From positions 32,844 to 96,843 of the forward strand of contig NZ_NTGE01000024.1 in assembly GCF_002291145.1 (NCBI RefSeq): 64,000 nt of DNA. Reading direction: 5' to 3'. Positions 34,543 through 43,656 of this stretch are shown piece after piece. Positions within the stretch are counted from its first letter, which is position 1. The number at the start of each line of letters is the position of its first letter. Below the pieces are notes generated by a model. The model was not told where the DNA came from and searched no databases. It was given only the letters and a program-made list of their open reading frames with translations. The stretch is from Streptomyces sp. SA15. GTDB lineage: Bacteria; Actinomycetota; Actinomycetes; Streptomycetales; Streptomycetaceae. The translations under genes were made by a program, and so were the position numbers.

Positions 34543-35760
34543 TCAGACCTGGGCGTGGGACTTTGCCCGCTCCGCATCGACGGGGGCGGAGACTGGTGCC
34601 GGCGTGGTGGACCGGCGGGTGAGGCGGCGGGCGAGCGGCTCGGTGTAGCGGGCGGTGAGCGGGCCGACGATGACGAGGATCAGGACGTAGGCGGTGGCCA
34701 GTGGCCCGATGCGGGGCTCGACGCCGACGGCGAGTCCGGCGATGACGATGGAGAACTCGCCACGGGCGACGAGAGTGCCGCCGGCGCGCCAGCGGCCCGC
34801 ACCGTGGATTCCGGCGCGTCGTGCGGCGTACCAGCCGGTGGCGACCTTCGTGCATGCGGTGACGACGGCGAGCAGGAGAGCGGGGACGAGGACGGGCGGG
34901 ATGTCGGCGGGGTCGGTGGACAGGCCGAAGAAGACGAAGAAGACGGCGGCGAACAGGTCCCGCAGCGGGGTGAGGAGGTTGCTGGCGCCTTCGGCGACCT
35001 CGCCGGACAGCGCGATGCCGACGAGGAAGGCGCCGACGGCCGCGGAGACCTGGAGTTCCTGTGCGACGCCGGCGACCAGCAGGGTGAGGCCGAGGACGAC
35101 CAGGAGGAGCATTTCGGCGTTGTCGGAGGAGACGGCGCGGCTGATCAGCCGCCCGTGGCGCAGTGCGAGGTAGAGGACGGCGCCGACCGTGCCCAGGGAG
35201 ATCAGCAGGGTGACGGTGCCGCCGGCCAGGCTGACGCCGGCGAGCAGGGCGGTGAGGATCGGCAGGTAGAGGGCCATGGCGAGGTCCTCGATGACGAGGA
35301 CGCCGAGGACGACGGGCGTTTCGCGGTTGCCGAGCCGGCGCAGGTCTCCGAGGACCTTGGCGATGACGCCGGAGGAGGAGATCCAGGTGACGCCGGCCAG
35401 CGCGACGGCGGCCACCGGACCCCAGCCCAGAAGTAGTGCGGCGATGGCGCCGGGCACGGCGTTGAGGACGAAGTCGACCGCGCCGGAGGGGTATTGGGTC
35501 TTGAGGTTGGTGACGAGTTCGGAGGCGCTGTATTCCAGGCCGAGCAGGAGCAGCAGCAGGATGACGCCGATCTCGGCGCCGGTGGCGGTGAACTCCTCGC
35601 TGGCCTGCAGGGGCAGGATGCCGCCGTGGCCGAAGGCGAGTCCGGCCAGGAGGTAGAGGGGTATGGGGGAAAAGCCCACTCGTCCGGCGAGGCGTCCCAG
35701 CAGGCCCAGGGCGAGGATGATGGCCCCGAGTTCGATGAGCATGGCGGTGGTGTTGTGCAC
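34543..35760 (-). CDS. CPA2 cation:proton antiporter (KefB/KhtU-like paralogue)
   Basis: A 405-residue transporter very similar to the one at 28516-29757: GLEYSASELVTNLKTQYPSG, GVTWISSSGVIAKVLGDLRR, NRETPVVLGVLVIEDLAMAL, VGAFLVGIALSGEVAEGASN. Unlike that copy it lacks an adjacent KhtT-like subunit and is followed by a PucR-type regulator instead. GTG 35760 follows GGAGGAGACGCCC. Confidence 0.92.
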   Translation of the reverse strand: MHNTTAMLIELGAIILALGLLGRLAGRVGFSPIPLYLLAGLAFGHGGILPLQASEEFTATGAEIGVILLLLLLGLEYSASELVTNLKTQYPSGAVDFVLNAVPGAIAALLLGWGPVAAVALAGVTWISSSGVIAKVLGDLRRLGNRETPVVLGVLVIEDLAMALYLPILTALLAGVSLAGGTVTLLISLGTVGAVLYLALRHGRLISRAVSSDNAEMLLLVVLGLTLLVAGVAQELQVSAAVGAFLVGIALSGEVAEGASNLLTPLRDLFAAVFFVFFGLSTDPADIPPVLVPALLLAVVTACTKVATGWYAARRAGIHGAGRWRAGGTLVARGEFSIVIAGLAVGVEPRIGPLATAYVLILVIVGPLTARYTEPLARRLTRRSTTPAPVSAPVDAERAKSHAQV

Positions 35761-36341
35761 GGGCGTCTCCTCCGGTTCGGTTCGGCGACGGCGTCAGTGC
35801 CTTCTTGGCTAAGGGCGGCGCGCGGGCGCTGTCGGTGAGGTCGGCGATACGGCCCGGCGCAGGCAGTGCTGGGTCAGGCCGAGTAGGCATGACCGGGTGG
35901 GGCTCGGCGTACTGGGGTGCCACGGGACACAAGCAGGTCAGTGTCTGACCGGGCGGCGGTCTGCGTTCCGTCGCGCAACACCTGGTGCGTGCGTCGGACC
36001 GGCGGATCAGGCGCTGGAAACGGCGCGGTCCCGTTCAGGCACGCTGTCACGAGCGATTGCGGGCACATCAACGGCCCGGACAACTCGATCCATGTCACGC
36101 CCCCCATCGCACCGAGATCCAGAAACTCTGGATAACAAACCCCACAGAATGAGCGAACAGCCGCTCAACGGAGCGTCAAGGCTCGGTAAAGAAGCATACC
36201 GCACGACTAATGACGCATAGGGAGCAATCGATTGCAGAACGGCAGCGAGGGTGCAGAGATCGCGGCAATTAACCGAACGATTGTCCACTTGAAGCTGCGC
36301 ACTCGGAGTCGACTGGGTTGCCGGCTGCAATCTGTGGGGCG
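35761..36341. other. Region without recognised gene, relatively AT-rich in the middle
   Basis: No convincing ORF on either strand. Positions about 36100-36310 are clearly less GC-rich than the rest, with several short AT stretches. The upstream region of the CPA2 gene lies at its left end. Confidence 0.4.
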
Positions 36342-37871
36342 TCATTCGGTCCGTGCCGGGGTGGCGGGCTCCGGTTCGGGGGCACCGTGTTCGCCGAGCC
36401 AGCGGGCGAGTTTGCCGCGTCGACCGATGGCCCGCAGCCGGCGCTCCGTGGCTTCCCGGGTTTCGGGGGTGGTGATGAGCAGGAGCTCGTCGCCGACGCG
36501 CAGCACGGTGTCGCGGTCGGGGACGAGGGTGGTGCCGTCGCGGACGATCAGGGTGACGACGGTCGGGGGCGGAAGCCGGAGTTCGAATACGGCGACGCCG
36601 TGCAGCCGGGAGCCGGGCGGAATGGTGACGGTGAGCAGGTCGGCGTCCAGTACGTCGAGGGGGGCGGTCTCGACCTGGACATCGCGCAGCGCGCCGGGGC
36701 GGGTCAGGCCCAGGCGCCGGGCGACGGCGGGCAGGGTGGGGCCCTGGATGAGGGTGAACAGGACCACGAGGACGAACACGATGTTGAGGACGTCGCGGGC
36801 GCCGGTGACTCCGGCGACGATGGGGAAGGTGGCGAGCACGATGGGGACCGCGCCGCGCAGGCCGGCCCAGGAGATGAATGCCTGCTCGCGCCAGGGGATG
36901 CGGAAGGGCAGCAGGCAGGCCAGGACGGAGACGGGGCGGGCGGCCAGCAGCAGGACCAGGCCGACGACGAGGGCCGGGAGGATCGCGGAGGGCAGTTCGC
37001 TGGGGTTGACGAGCAGGCCGAGCATGACGAACAGGCCGATCTGGGCCAGCCAGCCGGCGCCTTCGGCGAAGGAGCGGGTGGCGGCGCGGTGGGGCAGTTT
37101 GGCGTTGCCCAGGACGAGGCCGGACAGGTAGGCGGCGATGATGCCGCTGGCGTTGACCGCTCCGGCGGCGGCGAAGGCGGTGATGCCGAAGCCGACGGTG
37201 GCCAGCGGGTACAGGCCGGTGGCGGGCAGCGCGATGTGCCGCAGCGCGGCGGCGCCCAGGCGGCCGATCAGCACACCGAGCGTGCCTCCGACTGCGAGCT
37301 GGTAGAGCAGGTTGCCCATGAGGGGGGCGGGGCCGGGCAGGTCGGCGGTGGCGGTGGAGAAGACCAGGACCAGGATGATGGTGGGGGCGTCATTGAAGCC
37401 GGACTCGGCCTCCACGAGGCCGGTCAGTTTCTGCGGCAGCGGCAGCGAGCGCAGGACGGCGAAGACGGCGGCGGCGTCGGTGGAGGAGACGATCGCACCG
37501 AGCAGCAGGGCCAGGTGCCAGTTCATGCCCAGCAGCCAGTGCGCGCCGGCGGCGGTCACTACGACGGAGACGGCCACGCCCGCGGTGGCGAGCACGCCGG
37601 CGGAGGCCAGCAGGCGCCTGACGTCGCTCCACTGGGTGGTCAGACCGCCCTCGACGAGGATGACCGCCAGGGCGGCGGTGCCCAGCGCCTGGGCCAGCTG
37701 GGCGTCGTCGAACTCCAGGCCGAGCCCGTCCTCGCCGGCGATGACGCCCACCGCGAGGAACAGCAGCAGGCTGGGCAGGCCGATGCGGTGGGCGGCGCGG
37801 GCGGCGGCGATGCTGGCCAGCAGCACCGTGCCGCCGATCAGCAGCGTCAGGTACAGCTCGGACAGGGTCAT
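36342..37871 (-). CDS. CPA1 K+(Na+)/H+ antiporter with TrkA-C domain (NhaP2/CvrA-like)
   Basis: A 509-residue transporter. About 12 membrane segments include LLGAIVSSTDAAAVFAVLRS, LVEAESGFNDAPTIILVLVF and ISWAGLRGAVPIVLATFPIV. The last 110 residues form a cytoplasmic TrkA-C/RCK_C domain (LLTVTIPPGSRLHGVAVFEL, TTLVPDRDTVLRVGDELLLI). Relatives export K+ against H+ and help with turgor and alkaline pH. ATG 37871 has GAGG upstream. Third gene of a minus-strand operon after a NhaD/ArsB-type permease and DUF3040. Confidence 0.92.
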   Translation of the reverse strand: MTLSELYLTLLIGGTVLLASIAAARAAHRIGLPSLLLFLAVGVIAGEDGLGLEFDDAQLAQALGTAALAVILVEGGLTTQWSDVRRLLASAGVLATAGVAVSVVVTAAGAHWLLGMNWHLALLLGAIVSSTDAAAVFAVLRSLPLPQKLTGLVEAESGFNDAPTIILVLVFSTATADLPGPAPLMGNLLYQLAVGGTLGVLIGRLGAAALRHIALPATGLYPLATVGFGITAFAAAGAVNASGIIAAYLSGLVLGNAKLPHRAATRSFAEGAGWLAQIGLFVMLGLLVNPSELPSAILPALVVGLVLLLAARPVSVLACLLPFRIPWREQAFISWAGLRGAVPIVLATFPIVAGVTGARDVLNIVFVLVVLFTLIQGPTLPAVARRLGLTRPGALRDVQVETAPLDVLDADLLTVTIPPGSRLHGVAVFELRLPPPTVVTLIVRDGTTLVPDRDTVLRVGDELLLITTPETREATERRLRAIGRRGKLARWLGEHGAPEPEPATPARTE

Positions 37872-37917
37872 CGATCGGTCCTCATGTCATCAAGCAGCAG
37901 TCCGACGGCCGCTGGGG

Positions 37918-38208
37918 TCAGGACCGGGGCGGAGGGTTGCGGTGTCTGCGCGCGTCACGCTGGGGGTCGAACAGTTCCCCGGCCATACCGGCGAGGACCA
38001 GGCCGACGGCGATGAGCAGCCCGTGCGCCAGCGTGATGCCGGTGCCCAGCACGGCCAGGGCAACGGCGAGCAGCAGCCAGGCCCGGGTGTGCCGGTATTC
38101 GCGCGGCCGACAGGGGCGACCGGCACCGAGGGCACGCGCGAACCGGGGGTCCTCGCGGTGCAGGCGGGACTCGATCTCGCGGAGCCGCTTGTCATGGGTT
38201 CCGGCCAC
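37918..38208 (-). CDS. DUF3040 membrane protein
   Basis: A 96-residue protein with the DUF3040 start (DKRLREIESRLHREDPRFAR) and one long hydrophobic hairpin (AWLLLAVALAVLGTGITLAH; LLIAVGLVLAGMAGELF). GTG 38208 follows GGAGGAGGAAGCC. It lies between the permease and the CPA1 antiporter in one operon, again placing DUF3040 next to cation transport. Confidence 0.82.
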   Translation of the reverse strand: MAGTHDKRLREIESRLHREDPRFARALGAGRPCRPREYRHTRAWLLLAVALAVLGTGITLAHGLLIAVGLVLAGMAGELFDPQRDARRHRNPPPRS

Positions 38209-38298
38209 GGCTTCCTCCTCCCGGCACGGGGCGGCGGGCAGGTGTGGCGGTCGGCGGTGCGGTCCATCTGGTCTCCTTGCGGGGGCGGGGCATCACGA

Positions 38299-39597
38299 TC
38301 ACACCAGAGCGAAGTAGCGCAGCCACACATACGCGGCCGCGATGGTGACGGTGACGGCGGTGACGATGAGTCCGTAGCGGCTGAACTGCCAGAACGAGAT
38401 GTGGTGCCCTGCGCGTTCGGCGATGCCGATGACGACGACGTTGGCCGAGGAAGCGATGATCGTGGCGTTCCCGCCGAGATCCGCGCCGAGTGCGAAGGCC
38501 CACCACAGCACCCCCGCCTCCTCAGGCCCGCCCGACGAGGCCACGATCTCGGCCACGATCGGGCTCACCGATGCCACGAAGGGGATGTTGTCGATGACCG
38601 CGGAGGGCACGACGGAGCCGAACACCAGGGTCATCGCCGTCCCCAGCAGATTGCCGCCGGTCGCGTCGGCCGCTGCCCGTCCCAGGTCGCCGATCACTCC
38701 GGTCTGCACCATCGCGCCGACCATGACGAACAGCCCGGTGAAGAACGCCAGGGTCTCCCACTCCACGTACTTGACCACGTCACCGGGAGCGAGCCGGGAG
38801 ACGCCGAGCAGCAGCAGACCGCCGCTGATGGCCACCACCGACGGCTCCAGACCCAGCCAGGTGTGCAGCACGAAGCAGGTCATCACGGCGGTGATCACCA
38901 CGCCGCTCACGATGAGCAACCGGACGTCCTTGATGGCCTCCCTGGGGTTCAGCTCCATGACGGACGCGGCGCGCTCGGGGTCGTAGCGGAACGCCTCGCG
39001 GAACATCACCCGGCTCATCGACACGAACACGATCATCAGCACGACGACGATGGGCGTCATGTGGATCAGGAAGTCGTTGAAGGACAGGTCCGCACGGGAG
39101 CCGATCATGATGTTGGGCGGGTCCCCGATCAGGGTGGCGGCTCCGCCGATGTTGCAAGCCATCACCTCGGCGATGAGACAGGGGACCACGGGCAGCCCGA
39201 GCCGTCGGCAGACCAGGATGGTCACCGGCGCGATCAGCAGCACGGTGGTGACGTTGTCCAGCCAGGCGGACAGCACGCCCGTCGCCACGGTCAGCAGCAC
39301 CATCAGCCGGTACGGTCTGCCACGGGCCCGGCGCGCCGCCCAGATCGCGAAGAACTCGAAGATCCCGGTCCGTTTCAGCACGGCGACGATCAGCATCATG
39401 CCGAGCAGCAGGAAGATGACGTTCCAGTCGATGCCCGCGTGTTCGGAGAAGAACGCGTGCTCGGCGTCGGTCGCCCCGATCAGCAGCATCACCACCGCGC
39501 CGCCCAGCGCGGCGGCGACCCGGTGCACCCACTCCGTCGCGATCAGCATGTAGACGGCGGCGAACACCGCTACCGCCAGCCATGCCGTGACGCTCAC
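38299..39597 (-). CDS. NhaD/ArsB-type ion permease (IT superfamily)
   Basis: A 432-residue protein with 11-12 hydrophobic segments. The two repeat halves carry SAWLDNVTTVLLIAPVTIL with GGAATLIGDPPNIMIGSRA, and SAVIDNIPFVASVSPIVAE with GADLGGNATIIASSANVVVI; these DNxxT/P and N-x-T motifs line the transport site. The family includes the Na+/H+ antiporter NhaD, the arsenite pump ArsB and P-protein homologues; the substrate here is not determined. GTG 39597 follows GGGAGGGGACGCG. Confidence 0.88.
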   Translation of the reverse strand: MSVTAWLAVAVFAAVYMLIATEWVHRVAAALGGAVVMLLIGATDAEHAFFSEHAGIDWNVIFLLLGMMLIVAVLKRTGIFEFFAIWAARRARGRPYRLMVLLTVATGVLSAWLDNVTTVLLIAPVTILVCRRLGLPVVPCLIAEVMACNIGGAATLIGDPPNIMIGSRADLSFNDFLIHMTPIVVVLMIVFVSMSRVMFREAFRYDPERAASVMELNPREAIKDVRLLIVSGVVITAVMTCFVLHTWLGLEPSVVAISGGLLLLGVSRLAPGDVVKYVEWETLAFFTGLFVMVGAMVQTGVIGDLGRAAADATGGNLLGTAMTLVFGSVVPSAVIDNIPFVASVSPIVAEIVASSGGPEEAGVLWWAFALGADLGGNATIIASSANVVVIGIAERAGHHISFWQFSRYGLIVTAVTVTIAAAYVWLRYFALV

Positions 39598-40211
39598 CGC
39601 GTCCCCTCCCGCGCGCCGCACCGGCCTGTCCCGGCCGTTTCGGCGCCCGCAAGGCGGCGCACCCACACGGCTGCCGCGCGACGCAGGCGCAGCACCAGCA
39701 GGACCGGGCCGGAAACCGCCTTGGTGTGGCCATGCCGCTGTGGCACTGCGTACATCGGGGCGGGCTCCCCTCTCGTGATCCGACAGACCCGCCGCCCTGT
39801 GCCGCCCAGCCAGGCACCGCACCCCGCACCTGTGCTCACGGAAGGCGGAAACGGCAGGCCAGCATGGCTGTATGGCCGTCGGGCACTGAGGGCGGCAGCC
39901 GACCCACGCCGTAAGCGGTCGCCGCTGCAGCAGACGGTCACAGGGCCGGGGATGGTGGATTGGCTTCACCCTCACCCGCCCACGGGGGCGCACACCATCG
40001 GGTCTGGCACCCAAATATGGGCAGGTCAGACCTGTAGGCGATGACCCGGAATGGGTGCCAGACCCGATGGACGCCCGCCCGCTCAGCGACCACGCTGGAG
40101 CAGACGAGCGCCTCTGGGCGCGATGGCAGCCCTCAGCGGCCGGCCGGCTTCACCGTCCGTGTACGGAGGCGATAGTGGGAGCGGGGGACCACATCAGGGA
40201 GGCGGTACGCG
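39598..40211. other. Divergent control region
   Basis: 614 bp between the permease operon (minus) and the two-component genes (plus). No gene was recognised. A long nested inverted repeat is at 39996-40069, and the GGGAGG ribosome site of the kinase is at about 40197. Confidence 0.5.
39996..40069. promoter_or_regulatory. Nested inverted repeat upstream of the sensor kinase
   Basis: Outer arms of 17 bp are perfect (CATCGGGTCTGGCACCC at 39996-40012; complement at 40053-40069). Inside the 40-bp loop lies a second perfect dyad CAGGTC-A-GACCTG at 40022-40034. It ends 142 bp before the kinase start. It could be an operator pair, an attenuator in a leader RNA, or an attachment site. Confidence 0.65.
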
Positions 40212-41159
40212 GTGCCCTTGTTCTGGAGGATCTTCCTGCTCAACGCCGTGGTGCTGGTCGCCGCCACCGCGCTGCTGCTGGGCCCGGTCACCGTCTCGAC
40301 CCCCGTCCTGCTCACCGAGGCCACGGTCCTCACCGTCGGCCTGGCCGCGATGCTGATCGCCAACGCCCTGCTGCTGCGCATCGGCCTGGCCCCGCTGCAG
40401 CGCCTCGCCCGCGCCATGAACACCACCGACCTGCTACGCCCCGGCGCCCGCCCGGCCGTCGGCGGTCACGGCGAGGTCGCCGACCTGATCACCACGTTCA
40501 ACACCATGCTCGACCGGCTGGAAGCCGAACGCGCCACCAGCGCCGCCCGCGCCCTGACCGCGCAGGAGTCCGAACGTCACCGCATCGCCCAGGAACTCCA
40601 CGACGAGATCGGACAGACCCTCACCGCCGTCCTGCTCGACCTCAAACGCGTCGCCGACCAAGCCCCCGACCCGGTACGCGAGCAATTGCACCAGGTCCAG
40701 GAGACCACTCGTGCCAGCCTGGATGAGATCCGCCGCATCGCCCGCCGCCTGCGCCCCGGCGTCCTGGAAGAACTCGGCCTGACCAGCGCCCTGAAGTCCC
40801 TCGCAGCCGAGTTCACCGGCCCGTCCCTGTCCGTGCGCCACCACATCGCGCCCGACCTGCCGCCCCTGGGCGAGAACGCCGAACTCGTCCTCTACCGCGT
40901 CGCCCAGGAAAGCCTGACCAACACCGCCCGCCACGCCGACGCCACCCGCGTCGACCTCACCCTACAGCGAACTCAGGACGCAGTGGAACTGCGCGTACGC
41001 GACAACGGCCGCGGCATCGACGGCGCCGCCGAAGGAGCCGGGATCCGCGGCATGCGCGAACGCGCCCTGCTCATCGGCGCCGACCTCACCCTCGGCCCCG
41101 CACCCGAGAGCGGCACCGAAGTACGCCTGACCGTCCCCACCCGCCACCGGAGTCAGTGA
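40212..41159 (+). CDS. Sensor histidine kinase, NarL-system type
   Basis: A 315-residue kinase. Two N-terminal membrane helices (FLLNAVVLVAATALLLGPVT; ATVLTVGLAAMLIANALLL) are followed by a HAMP-like linker (APLQRLARAMNTTDLLRP), a HisKA_3 dimerisation domain with the phosphorylated histidine at 130 (ERHRIAQELHDEIGQTLTAV), and a HATPase_c domain (VLYRVAQESLTNTARHADAT; VRDNGRGID; GIRGMRERA). There is almost no outer sensing loop, so it probably senses within the membrane or cytoplasm. GTG 40212 has GGGAGG upstream. Its stop overlaps the regulator start. Confidence 0.93.
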   Translation: MPLFWRIFLLNAVVLVAATALLLGPVTVSTPVLLTEATVLTVGLAAMLIANALLLRIGLAPLQRLARAMNTTDLLRPGARPAVGGHGEVADLITTFNTMLDRLEAERATSAARALTAQESERHRIAQELHDEIGQTLTAVLLDLKRVADQAPDPVREQLHQVQETTRASLDEIRRIARRLRPGVLEELGLTSALKSLAAEFTGPSLSVRHHIAPDLPPLGENAELVLYRVAQESLTNTARHADATRVDLTLQRTQDAVELRVRDNGRGIDGAAEGAGIRGMRERALLIGADLTLGPAPESGTEVRLTVPTRHRSQ

Positions 41160-41821
41160 CCATGCCCGGGGCGACGCCCACCCGCATCCTGCTGGCCGAC
41201 GACCACCACCTGGTCCGCCGCGGAGTCCGCCTCATCCTCGACAGCGAACCCGACCTCACCGTGGTGGCCGAAGCAGGCGACGGCGCCGAAGCCCTCGAGG
41301 CCGCCCGCACCCAGCACCCGGACCTGGCCATCCTCGACATCGCCATGCCCCGCCTGACCGGCCTGCAGGCCGCCCGCGAACTCTCCCGCACCCAGCCGGA
41401 GCTGCACATCCTCATGCTGACCATGTACGACAACGAGCAGTACTTCTTCGAAGCCCTCGCCGCCGGCGCCTCCGGATACGTCCTCAAATCCGTCGCCGAC
41501 CGCGACCTCGTCGAAGCCTGCCGCGCCACCATGCGCGGCGAACCCTTCCTCTACCCAGGCGCAGTCAACGCCCTCATCCGCAACTACCTCGACCGCGTCC
41601 GCGAAGGCCAGTCCCCGCCCGCCAGAGCCATCACCGACCGCGAAGAAGAGATCCTCAAACTCGTCGCCGAAGGCCACACCTCCCAGGAAATCGCCGACAT
41701 CCTCGTCATCAGTCCCAAGACCGTCGAACGCCACCGCGCCAACCTGCTGCAAAAGCTCGGCCTCAAAGACCGCCTCGAACTCACCCGCTACGCCATCCGC
41801 GTCGGCCTGATTGAACCCTGA
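41156..41821 (+). CDS. NarL/FixJ-family response regulator
   Basis: A 221-residue regulator. The receiver domain has the acidic pair in LLADDHHLVRRG and the phospho-acceptor aspartate at about 61 (LAILDIAMPRLTG). The C-terminal LuxR-type HTH includes TDREEEILKLVAEGHTSQEI and SPKTVERHRANLLQKLGL. The start overlaps the kinase stop (GTGA). A second in-frame ATG lies at 41162. Divergent permease/antiporter genes are plausible targets. Confidence 0.94.
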   Translation: MTMPGATPTRILLADDHHLVRRGVRLILDSEPDLTVVAEAGDGAEALEAARTQHPDLAILDIAMPRLTGLQAARELSRTQPELHILMLTMYDNEQYFFEALAAGASGYVLKSVADRDLVEACRATMRGEPFLYPGAVNALIRNYLDRVREGQSPPARAITDREEEILKLVAEGHTSQEIADILVISPKTVERHRANLLQKLGLKDRLELTRYAIRVGLIEP

Positions 41822-41871
41822 CCACCGACCAGCCACCCGGGTCGTCACCCATGGCCCAACGCCACAAGCCT

Positions 41872-42150
41872 TCACTGCGGAGAAAAGCCGGCTTCACGCC
41901 TACGACGACGACCACGCATCTCCGCGAGCGAGAGCAATACGACCGCCAGATTCAAGGGAGAGGCGACTGTGTTCGCCACTTCAGGGATGTCGAAGGCACG
42001 TAGCAGGCTCGCTCCAGCGGCCAGCAGGAAGAGACCTATAGGCAAGAACCTGCGCCACTTGGGTATGTCCCGCATCCGGGCGACCGTGACGGAGCACCAC
42101 AGCGTGAAACAGAAGAAGGCGATCCCGAATGCGATGACGGCGGGAAGCAT
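41872..42150 (-). CDS. Small membrane protein
   Basis: A 92-residue protein with three hydrophobic segments (MLPAVIAFGIAFFCFTLWCS; FLPIGLFLLAAGASLLRAF; VASPLNLAVVLLSLAEMRG) and a basic end. GGAG precedes the ATG at 42150. It follows the YtrA-type operon in the same direction; no family recognised. Confidence 0.65.
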   Translation of the reverse strand: MLPAVIAFGIAFFCFTLWCSVTVARMRDIPKWRRFLPIGLFLLAAGASLLRAFDIPEVANTVASPLNLAVVLLSLAEMRGRRRRREAGFSPQ

Positions 42151-42262
42151 ACGAGGTGTCTCCACAAGGGTCAGCTGAGACGTGAGCGGTGGGCAGGGGC
42201 CTCGGCTGGGCGGCTGGGACCAGGGAGGTGATGCGGTCGCGGAAGGAGCGCTGGCGAGCCGT

Positions 42263-42658
42263 TCAGACTCCGGGGCGGGGTGGCGGCGTGGTGACGGGTG
42301 CGCCGGACAGGCTGTTGTGAACCAAGGCCAGGAACTCCTGGTCAGACAAACCGAGATCACGCGCCTGGGTAATGAGACCGTGCACGGCCTCGGCGAGCCG
42401 GGCCTGGTCCGCGACGTCGGGCGCCGCGTTGATCACCGCCCCCCGGCCACGACGCAGCTCGATCAGACCCTGGTCACGCAGTTGCTGGTAACCGCGGAGA
42501 ACCGTGTGCACGTTGACGCCCAGCGACTGGGCGACCTCCCGCGCAGGCGGCAGCCTCTCCCCCGGAGCCGCCGTGCCGTTGGCGATCGCCCCCCGTACAC
42601 AGGCGGCGATCTGCTCGCCCAGCGGAACGGGGGAGCCGGGAAGCACCCGAAACAGCAT
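42263..42658 (-). CDS. GntR-family regulator, YtrA subfamily
   Basis: A 131-residue protein with an N-terminal winged helix (VPLGEQIAACVRGAIANGTA, LPPAREVAQSLGVNVHTVLR, GLIELRRGRGAVI) and a short helical C-terminus (DLGLSDQEFLALVHNSL), the YtrA layout with no large ligand domain. YtrA repressors control membrane-protein or ABC operons, here probably its own operon with the two genes upstream. A dyad that could be its operator lies at 43634-43656. The ATG at 42658 is 7 bp after the preceding stop. Confidence 0.9.
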   Translation of the reverse strand: MLFRVLPGSPVPLGEQIAACVRGAIANGTAAPGERLPPAREVAQSLGVNVHTVLRGYQQLRDQGLIELRRGRGAVINAAPDVADQARLAEAVHGLITQARDLGLSDQEFLALVHNSLSGAPVTTPPPRPGV

Positions 42659-42664
42659 CCCTAG

Positions 42665-43099
42665 TCACACCCCCCGGGCGTTACGGTTCACCAGGCTGTT
42701 GAGCAGTGCGGCCGCAGTAGTCGAGTCATTGACGGTGACCACGTATTCACGTCCCCCCGCAGTGCGGACCGAGAGCGCCTCCCCCGAACGCAGCACTACA
42801 CCCCGCCGATTCGGGCGCACCCGGTAGCCCCAGCCGCCGAAGTCCCCCACGGCGTTGACCTGAACGCTACTGGCACTGACGATTCTGCCGAGCGGCAGGG
42901 CCAGCCGCGGCCTGGGCAGGACCGTAGAAGCGACCGTGAGGCCGCGCCGGTCGACGGTAACCCGGACACCGGCGAACGCGACGCAGGTCAGGCCGAGGAC
43001 GAGCGGCAGCAGTCCAGCCTGCCAGGGGCCGAACACCAGGGCGAACAGCCCGCTGAGCGCGACGACGCCGGCCGAGAACAGCAGTGCGCGGGAGATCAT
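42665..43099 (-). CDS. Membrane protein with two TM helices and a beta-rich C-terminus
   Basis: A 144-residue protein with two helices (ALLFSAGVVALSGLFALVFG; AGLLPLVLGLTCVAFAGVRV) followed by a soluble domain rich in beta strands (GLTVASTVLPRPRLALPLGR, FGGWGYRVRPNRRGVVLRSG, GREYVVTV) that looks like a bacterial PH-type fold. The start overlaps the end of the DUF1648-like gene by 4 bp (ATGA). Typical partner of DUF1648 and YtrA genes. Confidence 0.75.
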   Translation of the reverse strand: MISRALLFSAGVVALSGLFALVFGPWQAGLLPLVLGLTCVAFAGVRVTVDRRGLTVASTVLPRPRLALPLGRIVSASSVQVNAVGDFGGWGYRVRPNRRGVVLRSGEALSVRTAGGREYVVTVNDSTTAAALLNSLVNRNARGV

Positions 43100-43615
43100 G
43101 GTGCGGCTCCAGGCCGCAACTCGCCCTGGGCCAACGGCAGCGAAGAGGCCGGTGCCGCGGCCTCAGCGCGCGGCCCGGCACTCATCAGCCACCACGCCAA
43201 AGCACCAGTGGCCACGCCCGCGAGCAGCAGCACAGCCACATGCCACATGCCACAGCGGCAGTTGCACCCCGGCCGGATCCTGGACGTCCGTATTGACGAG
43301 GACGGTGACGACCAGCGGATAGCCGAGCGTGACTGCCGTGCCGGCGCCGACGGCGGCAGTCAGCCTCGCCCCCGGGCCTTCCTTGGAGACCAGGGTCAGT
43401 ACGGTGAACAGCACCCCAAGACCGACCAGCGCGCCACCGCCGAACCACAACGCGGCGGTCCGGCTCATGAAGCCGTCAGCCCCGCCATCCCCGGAGAAGT
43501 GAGTGGCGATCCGCTCCTGCAACCGGTCACGGTTCGCCAGAAAAATGCCGACGTAGGCGGCGCTGGCAATGCCGAACGGAGCGGCCGTCAAGGCACACCG
43601 GCGGATGACTGTCAT
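43096..43615 (-). pseudogene. DUF1648-like membrane protein, frameshifted by a 7-bp repeat
   Basis: The ATG at 43615 has GGGGGAGG upstream. The protein reads RDRLQERIATHFSGDGGADG (DUF1648) then FMSRTAALWFGGGALVGLGV, and shifts after QLPLWHVA because the unit gccacat is repeated at 43235-43254. Removing one 7-bp copy restores HVAVLLLAGVATGALAWWLM and a stop that overlaps the next start (ATGA), as expected in an operon. As written, translation ends at 43163 with an unrelated tail. It may be broken or slip-prone. Confidence 0.75.
43235..43254. repeat. 7-bp tandem repeat, nearly three units
   Basis: The unit gccacat is at 43235-43241 and 43242-43248, with gccaca following. It sits exactly at the DUF1648 frame break. 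Confidence 0.85.
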
Positions 43616-43633
43616 CGGCCTCCCCCACACAGA

Positions 43634-43656
43634 TTGTTCCTATTGCACTAGAACAA
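43634..43656. promoter_or_regulatory. Candidate YtrA operator
   Basis: TTGTTC (43634-43639) and GAACAA (43651-43656) form a dyad 19 bp before the DUF1648 start codon. YtrA-type repressors bind such AT-rich dyads at their own operon promoter. Confidence 0.45.

Noticed and set aside
36318..38015. A 565-codon plus-strand frame rich in Gly, Gln, Asp and Glu
   Set aside because: Antisense to the CPA1 antiporter; composition typical of a GC-rich shadow frame.
37312..40044. A 910-codon plus-strand open frame
   Set aside because: It is antisense to three clear transporter genes and rich in Arg/His/Gln/Asp; it results from high third-position GC of the minus-strand genes.
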